A stretch of DNA of 5,673 bases from Chloroflexota bacterium (GCA_022571575.1 JACZXN010000139.1:1-5673); one strand, 5' to 3'. Shown: positions 1 to 4,916, counted from the stretch's first letter. Numbers and translations: made by a program. The notes: generated by a model not told the origin, from the letters alone.

Positions 1-1
1 G

Positions 2-1075
2 GCATCGGCGCCCGGTGGGGCCGGGTGGTTTGGAACCCACCAGATCACCGGTCTGGGCGCCAGTGTCATCATGGTCGATGGCACGCTGCTCACGCCGCCG
101 GACGTCGACTATCCCATCGACTTCGACTCCGCCGGTGTTTGGGCTGCCGCCATCACCATCCCCGCGACGCCTGACATAGTCGCCGGTGGACCGGTCACGG
201 TCACAGTGGTTGACGACCAAGGCGTGACGCTGTCGGTGCAATTGAGCATCAAGACTCCCAGCATCAGCGTTGACCCGGCCTCCAGCAGCCGGAGTTCGGA
301 TATACGCATAACCGGCGGGGGGTTCCCGGCCTCCACCTCGGCAAACGTCCAGGTATCCATCGCCTACGGCGCGGAACAACTGGCCGTGGTTTCCACGGAC
401 CCCAACGGCGAGTTCGATGTCACGGTGCGGGTCCCCGTGACGGCGGTCATGCCATCGAGCAACCAAGTCCGGGCGACGATAGTGGGTTTCATATACCAGT
501 TCGCCACCGCGGCCCACTCGGTGCCCGAGGCCGGCATCACCCTTTCGCCCACCAGTGGAATATCCGGCAGCGTGGTGACCATATCCGGCGAAAACTTCCC
601 GGCTCACTCCGTCGTCTCGGGCGCCAAGGTGCGCGGCATCTCGGTCTTGGAGGGACCCGTCCGGTACACCGACAAAGACGGGAAATTCGTCACGTCCATC
701 ATGGTGCCCTTGTTCGCACCGGGGATCCAGACCATTTCAGCCACGGCGGGGGGGATAACCGCGGAATATATTTTTACCGTGGCCCAGGACCCGGTGGCGA
801 CGCCGCCAACTCCCACTCCCCAGCCCCCCATGCCGGTGGCGCAAGCCTTGGAGGAGTTGACCAGTCTCGACAATTTGATCAGGGTGTGGGCCTTCGACAA
901 CAGCAACAAGCAGTGGGCGTTCTTTGATCCCCGCCCGTCCTTCGCCGATGCCAGCACCATCCAAAACATGGTTAACGGACAGATCTATTGGTTGAGAGTC
1001 GACAGTGTCCAAACGCCGGTGCTCAACGGCAATCCGGTGACCCTGTACAAGGGCTGGAACCTGGTGCCGTGGTGA
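2..1075 (+). CDS. Secreted surface protein with Ig-like (IPT/TIG-type) repeats, 5' end missing
   Basis: The frame is open from base 2, with no stop upstream of the first ATG at 71, so the gene almost certainly begins before the window; 357 residues are visible. Three beta-rich repeats can be traced, at about residues 1-86, 88-175 and 179-261. The last two begin 'ISVDP' and 'ITLSP', followed by 'ITGGGFP' and 'ISGENFP', and contain 'D-NG-F' and a 'V-VP' strand. This is the pattern of IPT/TIG-type Ig-like domains. A Pro/Thr linker (264-278) follows, then a 67-residue C-terminal module (291-357) rich in Trp and Phe that ends 'GWNLVPW'. Modules of this sort are remembered from exported proteins of Dehalococcoidia-like Chloroflexota, where they may act in surface attachment (inference). 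No enzyme motif is seen. Export is inferred; any signal peptide would lie outside the window. It converges on the comF-type gene and no clear terminator lies between them. Confidence 0.75.
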   Translation, partial: ASAPGGAGWFGTHQITGLGASVIMVDGTLLTPPDVDYPIDFDSAGVWAAAITIPATPDIVAGGPVTVTVVDDQGVTLSVQLSIKTPSISVDPASSSRSSDIRITGGGFPASTSANVQVSIAYGAEQLAVVSTDPNGEFDVTVRVPVTAVMPSSNQVRATIVGFIYQFATAAHSVPEAGITLSPTSGISGSVVTISGENFPAHSVVSGAKVRGISVLEGPVRYTDKDGKFVTSIMVPLFAPGIQTISATAGGITAEYIFTVAQDPVATPPTPTPQPPMPVAQALEELTSLDNLIRVWAFDNSNKQWAFFDPRPSFADASTIQNMVNGQIYWLRVDSVQTPVLNGNPVTLYKGWNLVPW

Positions 1076-1213
1076 CCAGGGGACAAGGCTGGCCCGGCAT
1101 GCCTCATAAAGGCCCCCTTGATGTAGTCGCGGAACCGGGCCCAAGGCACGCTTGAGAGCAACGTTTACCCGCGGCTATGGACCGCCAATACGAAGGAAAC
1201 GCGCTGGCGGCGC

Positions 1214-1930
1214 CTAGTTGTCCCGCGCCAGGACCAGGCCCCAGACGCTGGCCGCTCCGGCCTCTTTCAGGGCGGCGGCGCAGGCCATGAGGGTGCTTCC
1301 CGTGGTGGCGACGTCGTCCACCAGCAAGATGGATAAGCCCTCCACGCCGGTCGCTTTGAAGCTGCCGGCGACGTTGGCCCGGCGCTGTTCGCTGGACCGG
1401 GCTTCCACCTGGGGCGGCGAGTCCTTGGCGCGCTTCAGAAGGTCTTCGCGCACCGGCAGGTCCAGCAGCTTCCCGATCTCCTTGGCCAGCAGATGCGACT
1501 GGTTGTAGCCGCGGCTTCGCAGGCGGCGGGGGTGGAGAGGAACGGGGACCAACACCCCACCCGGCAGTTTGTGATGCTCCAGGTAGCCGGCCAGCAACCC
1601 GCCCAACACCGGCGCGGCCACCCGCCATCCCCGGTACTTCAGGCGGTGCACCGCTTCCCGCAGCGGTCCCTCGAACAGGTACGGGGCCCGTATCCCGTCA
1701 ATCTTTGACGGGTGTTCCAGGCACCATTGGCACCGGCCGTTCACATTGGGCTGGGCGCAGGTGTCGCAGAAGGGCTGCTCCAATCGCCGGAGACCCTCGA
1801 TACACCGGGCGCAGATCACCTCCCCCTCCCAGCGGCAACCCACACAGTGGAGCGGCAACAGCAGGTCGAGGGCCGAACGGGCCAGGCTCCGGAAGGCAGT
1901 TTGGATTGTCGGTGTGACTATCTTGGACAT
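1214..1930 (-). CDS. comF: ComF family phosphoribosyltransferase-like protein
   Basis: The 238-residue product has the full ComF layout and usual length. An N-terminal zinc-binding part carries four CxxC pairs (C29/C32, C40/C43, C55/C58, C67/C70). A type I phosphoribosyltransferase fold follows, with 'LKYRG' near 97-101, the 'RGYNQ' family signature, and the PRPP-binding loop 'LVDDVATTGST' at about 203-213. ComF proteins are cytoplasmic and needed for natural transformation in several bacteria, probably in handling incoming single-stranded DNA. The substrate is unsettled, and many homologues outside competent species are named from the fold alone. The ATG at 1930 is the only sensible start; only a weak GGCGGG-like ribosome site precedes it. 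The gene stands alone, divergent from the cupin gene and convergent with the surface-protein gene. No other competence gene is visible, so a role in DNA uptake here is unproven. Confidence 0.92.
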   Translation of the reverse strand: MSKIVTPTIQTAFRSLARSALDLLLPLHCVGCRWEGEVICARCIEGLRRLEQPFCDTCAQPNVNGRCQWCLEHPSKIDGIRAPYLFEGPLREAVHRLKYRGWRVAAPVLGGLLAGYLEHHKLPGGVLVPVPLHPRRLRSRGYNQSHLLAKEIGKLLDLPVREDLLKRAKDSPPQVEARSSEQRRANVAGSFKATGVEGLSILLVDDVATTGSTLMACAAALKEAGAASVWGLVLARDN

Positions 1931-2031
1931 ATTCCCGCCATCAGAGAGTAAATGGGCGGTGGAGATAATGCCATGGTCCGGAGTCGTGGAACGTAGCTAA
2001 CACCGAGGCTTGTCCGAATAAATATCTAATC

Positions 2032-2040
2032 TGGCATAAT
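2032..2040 (+). promoter_or_regulatory. Probable extended -10 promoter for the cupin unit
   Basis: TGGCATAAT is a good extended -10 element (TGn followed by CATAAT), about 50 bases before the cupin start. A TTGTCC at 2010-2015 could serve as -35, but the spacing of 19 is long, so the extended -10 probably does most of the work. Transcription would start near 2047, giving a leader of about 44 bases. Called by eye from sigma-70-type consensus. Confidence 0.45.
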
Positions 2041-2090
2041 AGCTCCGCCAGGGAGCCAAGACCAGCTTTGAGGGACAGTAGAGAGGAACC

Positions 2091-2423
2091 ATGGGAATGT
2101 ACCGGGTTTTCGCGGGGAGCGACGGTGAAAGCCATATCGAAGAATTGAAGTTGAAGGACCACCCGGAATTGGGCGCAATGACCAATATCAGTGAGGTCAA
2201 AGTCCAAGAGTTTGAGGGCACCAGGGATATGCCGCTACACCCCCTGCCCGAACGGCGGTTGATAATCCATCTTTCCGGCGAGGTAGAGATCACGACCAGC
2301 GACGGTTCCAAACAGACCTTCCGGGCGGGCGATATGCGGCTCATGGACGATGTGACCGGAAAGGGTCATGCCCACTTGGACCTCACCCCATCAGAGGCGG
2401 TCTACATCATCCTCAAGGACTAG
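2091..2423 (+). CDS. Small single-domain cupin protein
   Basis: The 110-residue product is a compact single-domain cupin. The core runs from about residue 48 to 108: 'HPLPERR', then 'LSGEVEITTSDG', 'FRAGD' at 77-81, and 'DDVTGKGHAH' at 86-95, which matches the usual strand-turn-strand order. Only H50, E54, H93 and H95 are candidate metal ligands, and the first motif lacks the normal His-x-His pair, so metal binding is doubtful. Small cupins of this type have no assigned reaction, so only the fold is claimed. The start is supported by GAGAGG at 2081-2086, five bases before the ATG; a second in-frame ATG two codons on is also possible. It is followed, in the same reading frame, by a decayed copy of itself and then by a RidA-family gene, so all three probably share a transcript. 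Confidence 0.82.
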   Translation: MGMYRVFAGSDGESHIEELKLKDHPELGAMTNISEVKVQEFEGTRDMPLHPLPERRLIIHLSGEVEITTSDGSKQTFRAGDMRLMDDVTGKGHAHLDLTPSEAVYIILKD

Positions 2424-2492
2424 GGTTGCCCATAGCGACTGGACTCTCTGGCTTTCCACAAATTCGACTTCCGGAGGTTTCGATTTAAATAC

Positions 2493-2849
2493 ATCAGGAT
2501 CTACGCGGACTCGGATGGGGAGACACATTTTGAGGACGTAGAGGAAGAAACTCGGAAAATTGAAATTGCACCAACCGCGATCTTTGACGTCGGGCAAACC
2601 AGACCGGCATCCGAGTGCTTCTGGGCCATTCTTCCGGCAGGCCACTCTGATGATTTTCATCCACCTCCAAAGAGGTTCATCGTTCCAATTCTTGCGGGGG
2701 AGATGGAAACCACCGTCAGCGATGTCTAAGTGCGCCGGTTTAAAGCAGGGGATATCTTGCTTCTCGACGATGTGGCAAGCAAAGGACACAAAAGTGTGGT
2801 CGTAAGCCAGACTGCGCTTCACGCCTTCTTTGTAGGGTTGTCGGAGTAA
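2493..2849 (+). pseudogene. Decayed tandem copy of the cupin gene (premature TAA, no usual start)
   Basis: Conceptual translation from 2493 gives 'IRIYADSDGETHFEDVE', which matches 'YRVFAGSDGESHIEELK' of the intact cupin. The match continues through 'HPPPKR' (intact 'HPLPER'), 'LAGEMETTVSD' (intact 'LSGEVEITTSD'), 'FKAGDILLLDDVASKGH' (intact 'FRAGDMRLMDDVTGKGH') and a natural end at TAA 2847-2849. One frame is kept over 118 codons, but codon 79 is TAA (2727-2729), where the intact copy has an ordinary residue (D-G-S-K against D-V-stop-V). No ATG, GTG or TTG occurs in frame between the upstream stop at 2433 and 2703, so the start is also lost. ATC at 2493 may be a mutated ATG; the GGAGG at 2473-2477 lies 15 bases upstream, which is rather far. 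The absence of frameshifts suggests recent decay or, less likely, a sequencing error. Confidence 0.8.
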
Positions 2850-2914
2850 ACGCAGCTCCGCTTTGGCCATATTATTTTGAATGCGACTGAGAAATTGACC
2901 CAAAGGAGTTTACA

Positions 2915-3301
2915 ATGACCATCGAAAGAAGCAACCCGCCAGCGCTGGCCAATCCGCCGGGGTACAGTCACGTGGTCAAGGACGGAACGACCATCTACGT
3001 TGCTGGACAGCTGTCCAGAAACAACAAGGGCGAGACCGTTGGCGAGGGCGATTTCAGCGCCCAGGCCGAGCAGGCGTTCAAGAACGTGCAAGCGGCCTTG
3101 GAGTCCGTGGGCAGTAGCATGAATCACATCATGAAGATGAACGTGTTCATGACACACCGGGAAGATATACCGGAGTACCGGGTCGTCAAGTCCAAATATG
3201 TTCCGGATGGCGATCTGCCGGTGAGCACCCTCATACTTTGCTCCGGGCTGGCCGACCCGGTTTTCCGCATCGAGGTCGAAGTTATCGCGACCATGCCTTG
3301 A
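2915..3301 (+). CDS. RidA/YjgF/YER057c/UK114 family protein lacking the canonical catalytic Arg
   Basis: This 128-residue protein has the size and layout of the trimeric RidA family: 'NPPGYSH' with Y17, 'IYVAGQLS' at 27-34, 'QAEQAFKNVQAALESVG' near 50-66, 'VFMTHREDIPEYR' near 77-89, and the C-terminal 'RIEVEVIA' at 118-125. Canonical RidA hydrolyses reactive enamine/imine intermediates, such as 2-aminoacrylate released by PLP enzymes, to keto acids in the cytoplasm. That activity depends on Arg105 (E. coli numbering) in a 'P-A-R-S' context. Here the matching stretch is P102-V-S-T, with Ser104 at the Arg position. Rid subfamilies without this Arg are known and generally lack the deaminase activity, so the gene should not be called ridA without testing. 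The start is firm: AAAGGAG at 2902-2908 lies six bases before the ATG. The cupin and its pseudogene lie upstream on the same strand. Confidence 0.9.
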   Translation: MTIERSNPPALANPPGYSHVVKDGTTIYVAGQLSRNNKGETVGEGDFSAQAEQAFKNVQAALESVGSSMNHIMKMNVFMTHREDIPEYRVVKSKYVPDGDLPVSTLILCSGLADPVFRIEVEVIATMP

Positions 3302-3309
3302 TCAAGGCA
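3294..3309. repeat. Perfect 16-bp palindrome over the Rid-family stop codon
   Basis: TGCCTTGATCAAGGCA reads the same on both strands and spans the TGA stop at 3299-3301. As RNA it could form a six-pair stem with a GATC loop. No T-run follows, so it is a poor terminator; it could be a processing or protein-binding site, or chance. Confidence 0.5.
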
Positions 3310-3356
3310 GGAAATCTTCCAAGAATGCCGTTGGGTCAGGCGCGGATATGGCTGGC

Positions 3357-3385
3357 TTGACCGTGACTGGGGAGCTGGTTAACAT
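3357..3385 (+). promoter_or_regulatory. Sigma-70-type promoter of small RNA copy A
   Basis: TTGACC (3357-3362), a spacer of exactly 17 bases, and TAACAT (3380-3385). Transcription is predicted to start near 3392. The same pair of hexamers at the same spacing recurs at copy B, and the TTAACATAA around the -10 is identical in both. Confidence 0.6.
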
Positions 3386-3391
3386 AACATA

Positions 3392-3465
3392 GGTAGGGTT
3401 GAAAGTGTGACCCTCCTATCTCCCACCGCTCCACCCGGACGATCCTTCCGGGTGGAGTATTTTTG
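3392..3465 (+). ncRNA. Putative small RNA, copy A (about 74 nt)
   Basis: A self-contained transcription unit: the promoter at 3357-3385, a short body, and a strong terminator hairpin ending in TATTTTT. No convincing open reading frame fits. The body holds the CU-rich 11-mer CTCCTATCTCC (3413-3423), identical in copy B, five bases before the terminator stem. A second hairpin is possible: 3391-3399 pairs with 3410-3417 (eight pairs, one bulged T at 3394, ten-base loop), which would cover the CTCCT half of the motif. The next element downstream on this strand is copy B, not a gene, which argues against a cis-acting leader. The CU-rich motif resembles anti-Shine-Dalgarno sequences of trans-acting sRNAs; target and function are unknown. 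Alternatively this is only the terminator of the upstream operon, though the matched promoter speaks against that. Confidence 0.55.
3429..3465 (+). terminator. Rho-independent terminator of small RNA copy A
   Basis: CTCCACCCGG (3429-3438) pairs perfectly with CCGGGTGGAG (3448-3457). An eleventh A-T pair (3439/3447) closes a seven-base loop CGATCCT. TATTTTTG follows at 3458-3465. It could also end read-through from the cupin/Rid unit, which has no other clear terminator. Confidence 0.85.
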
Positions 3466-3542
3466 TGCCTCCTTTCTTCGTTGAAGAGCCGTTAAAGACC
3501 CGGATTCGCCACTGGCGCTGCCCTGGGGTTGACCGGCGAAAC

Positions 3543-3571
3543 TTGACTGAAAGAGGACATCTGCTTAACAT
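3543..3571 (+). promoter_or_regulatory. Sigma-70-type promoter of small RNA copy B
   Basis: TTGACT (3543-3548), 17 bases, then TAACAT (3566-3571), with predicted start near 3578. A further TTGACC at 3529-3534 lies 14 bases upstream of the first hexamer but is not suitably spaced from a -10. Geometry is identical to copy A. Confidence 0.6.
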
Positions 3572-3577
3572 AATAAG

Positions 3578-3640
3578 AAGATAAAACGTCTCCTATCTCC
3601 GGCGCGCCGCCCGGTTGATCCTACCGGGCGGCGTTCTTTA
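3578..3640 (+). ncRNA. Putative small RNA, copy B (about 63 nt)
   Basis: Second copy of the module at 3357-3465, with its own promoter and terminator. It carries the identical CTCCTATCTCC (3590-3600), four bases before the terminator stem. The region between start and motif is shorter and A-rich; a counterpart of the 5' hairpin of copy A would be weak (about five pairs, one A-C mismatch, 3577-3594). No open reading frame is credible. It ends just before the 3' end of the oppositely directed Nudix gene, so it cannot be the leader of a + strand gene. A Nudix transcript running past its stop would be antisense to this RNA and carry the exact complement GGAGATAGGAG. Function is unknown; the two-copy arrangement suggests a duplicated sRNA gene. 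Confidence 0.55.
3605..3640 (+). terminator. Rho-independent terminator of small RNA copy B
   Basis: CGCCGCCCGG (3605-3614) pairs perfectly with CCGGGCGGCG (3624-3633). An eleventh T-A pair (3615/3623) closes the loop TGATCCT. TTCTTTA follows. It differs from copy A by three paired substitutions that keep every base pair. Read on the minus strand the same stem lies ten bases past the Nudix stop but has no T-run close behind it. Confidence 0.82.
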
Positions 3641-3642
3641 TA

Positions 3643-4143
3643 TCAGCCGCCTTTGCCGGCGCCGTCCCGCCACTTGGCCAGCACCTCCCGGTCTCTGGGA
3701 AAGGCCAGTTCGGGTAGCTGGTCCACATCGAAAAACCCTACTTCCAGCGCCTCCGGCCCCGCCTCCAGCGTTCCTCCCATTTCCCGGGCGGCGTAGACCA
3801 CCACCATCACCGGGTTGCCCGGTTCGGAAAACAACTCGATGAGCTCTCCGGGTTCAACCTTCAGCCCCGTTTCTTCCCAGACCTCCCTGGCGGCGGCCCG
3901 TTCCACAACTTCGCCCCGGTCCACGTAACCGCCGGGGAGCCCCCAAAGCCCGTAACCGAGTTCGGTGGCCCGGCGGATCATCAGCACCTTGCCATCCCGC
4001 GGCACGATGCATATGACCGCCACCTTGGGGTCGTAGAAGATTATGCGGCCGCAGTCCGGGCACACGGGCCGGTCGTGCCCAAAGACTTCCCTGGTCTCCA
4101 GGGCGGCGGCGCAGGATGGGCAGAATTTGTCCTCTTGGGTCAA
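3643..4143 (-). CDS. Nudix hydrolase with N-terminal zinc ribbon
   Basis: The 166-residue product starts with a zinc ribbon (C8-x2-C11 and C28-x2-C31, with 'CPDCGRI'), followed by a Nudix domain. The Nudix box is complete: G72, E78, then R86-E87-V-x-E90-E91-T-G93-L94, matching GX5EX7REUXEEXGU. The paired glutamates bind the catalytic Mg or Mn ions. Nudix enzymes cleave nucleoside diphosphates linked to another group; the zinc ribbon recalls NudC-like NAD(H)/capped-RNA pyrophosphatases, but the protein is short and no NudC-specific signature was identified, so the substrate is left open. The start is TTG at 4143: an in-frame TGA lies only five codons upstream with no other start between, and GAGAGGG on the coding strand precedes it at good distance. 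The gene is divergent from the membrane-protein gene and its 3' end abuts small RNA copy B. Confidence 0.9.
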   Translation of the reverse strand: MTQEDKFCPSCAAALETREVFGHDRPVCPDCGRIIFYDPKVAVICIVPRDGKVLMIRRATELGYGLWGLPGGYVDRGEVVERAAAREVWEETGLKVEPGELIELFSEPGNPVMVVVYAAREMGGTLEAGPEALEVGFFDVDQLPELAFPRDREVLAKWRDGAGKGG

Positions 4144-4208
4144 GTGACCACCCTCTCATGATGCCGGTGTTGGTTCAAACGGCGCTGGGTTGGACGGCAG
4201 TGCCGCTG

Positions 4209-4216
4209 ATTATAAT
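4209..4216. promoter_or_regulatory. Overlapping divergent -10 boxes
   Basis: TATAAT is present on the + strand at 4211-4216 and on the - strand at 4209-4214, within one ATTATAAT. The + copy would start near 4223 and serve the membrane-protein gene with a leader of about 105 bases; TTGGAC at 4190-4195 is a poor -35 at spacing 15. The - copy would serve the Nudix gene with a leader of roughly 60 bases; no good -35 is seen. Use of both would be mutually exclusive at any moment. Confidence 0.45.
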
Positions 4217-4237
4217 ATGCCCTGGCCCCATTGCATC

Positions 4238-4255
4238 GGCGCTCTTGTCAGCGCC
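4238..4255 (+). other. Hairpin in the leader of the membrane-protein gene
   Basis: GGCGCT (4238-4243) and AGCGCC (4250-4255) form a perfect six-pair stem with loop CTTGTC. The rest of the leader contains the palindromes CCCCGCGGGG (4271-4280) and CCGGCCGG (4301-4308). No known riboswitch class was recognised. Confidence 0.35.
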
Positions 4256-4328
4256 CGGATAGCGCTTCGACCCCGCGGGGAATTCAACCGGGAAGAGAAT
4301 CCGGCCGGAAATAGGGGAGTAAAGGCAG

Positions 4329-4916
4329 ATCATCAATCCATTCAGGCGTTTCAGGCGGTTCCTGACCCCCAAGGCCTATGGGGCGGGCTTTCTGGCGTCG
4401 TCGGTCACGGCGGTCCTGATCGTCATCGCCATGGTGTTGCTGGGCGAGTACACCAAGACCAGAGGCCGGTTTCTGCTCACGGCCCTGGTGTTCGGGGCCT
4501 ACTTCTTCTTCAGCCTGGGACCGGTTTGGGTGGCCCAGCGGCGGTCTGACTCGGTGATGCCCCGGGTTGCGCTGGTGCTTGGCGGGGCCGCCCTGTTGCT
4601 GCTCCTCACCGGGATCTGGGGGACGCCCAATTCCGACGGCTTCTGGAAGAGCGCGGCGATCGTGACGGTGCTGGCCCTGGTCCTGGCGTACTTCGCTTTG
4701 GTTGACCTCCAGCAGGGTCGGTTGACCCGCAGCCTGGCGGTGAAGACCATGGCCCTGGCGGCCTTCATTGCCTGCTTGGGGATAGCCGCCGGGATCAACT
4801 GGCCGCCCTACTGGTGGGTATTCACCCTGGCGGTCATGGCGTGGGCCGGCGCTCTGCTGACTCCGCCGGTATTTTATCTGGGGAAACGGTTGGGGAGAGG
4901 GATTCAGGGCCGCTGA
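4329..4916 (+). CDS. Six-helix membrane protein of unknown family, start codon non-canonical
   Basis: The frame is open from 4323 (TAA at 4320-4322) to TGA at 4914-4916. Counting from ATC at 4329 gives about 195 residues: a basic N-terminus ('RRFRRFLTPK', 6-15), then hydrophobic segments near 18-38, 48-70, 79-97, 107-126, 139-156 and 161-184, and a basic C-terminus. This suggests six helices with positive charges at both ends. No family or catalytic motif was recognised. The first ATG (4431) falls inside helix 1, has no ribosome site and would destroy the first helix, so it is unlikely to be the start. GGGGAG (4314-4319) and AAAGG (4321-4325) are well placed for ATC at 4329 or 4332, but no ATG, GTG or TTG lies between 4323 and 4430. 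Either a rare ATC start is used, a point change has removed the start, or the base call is wrong. The 3' end overlaps the convergent kinase gene by 13 bases. Confidence 0.68.
   Translation: MINPFRRFRRFLTPKAYGAGFLASSVTAVLIVIAMVLLGEYTKTRGRFLLTALVFGAYFFFSLGPVWVAQRRSDSVMPRVALVLGGAALLLLLTGIWGTPNSDGFWKSAAIVTVLALVLAYFALVDLQQGRLTRSLAVKTMALAAFIACLGIAAGINWPPYWWVFTLAVMAWAGALLTPPVFYLGKRLGRGIQGR

Noticed and set aside
1076..1213. Possible remnant gene on the minus strand, reading 'ARFRDYIKGAFMRHAG' near 1085-1145
   Set aside because: It looks protein-like but has no start, no continuing similarity I recognise, and merges into the antisense of the surface-protein gene. No terminator or RNA gene was recognised in this gap either.
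1104..1628. Long minus-strand frame (174 codons) over the 3' half of comF
   Set aside because: Low-complexity Gly/Arg/Pro-rich translation in another frame of comF; a product of high GC content.
2560..2805. Plus-strand 81-codon frame inside the pseudogene
   Set aside because: It is in a different frame from the cupin similarity and has no ribosome site or domain.
2391..2903. Minus-strand 170-codon frame opposite the cupin pseudogene
   Set aside because: The plus strand shows clear cupin similarity in one frame across the same bases, and the minus-strand product resembles nothing known to me.
3357..3640. Reading the two modules as a riboswitch or attenuator for a downstream gene
   Set aside because: The next + strand gene is about 690 bases away, and the Nudix gene between is on the other strand.
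3302..3642. CRISPR array or insertion-sequence end
   Set aside because: There are only two related units, they differ outside short blocks, and there are no regular spacers, transposase, terminal inverted repeats or target duplications.
4223..4328. Known riboswitch in the membrane-protein leader
   Set aside because: Only simple short hairpins and palindromes are seen; no conserved core of a familiar class could be matched.
4190..4549. Plus-strand 119-codon frame starting in the Nudix/membrane-protein gap
   Set aside because: It starts upstream of the predicted transcription start, lacks a ribosome site, and its Gly/His/Arg-rich second half is a shadow of the membrane protein.
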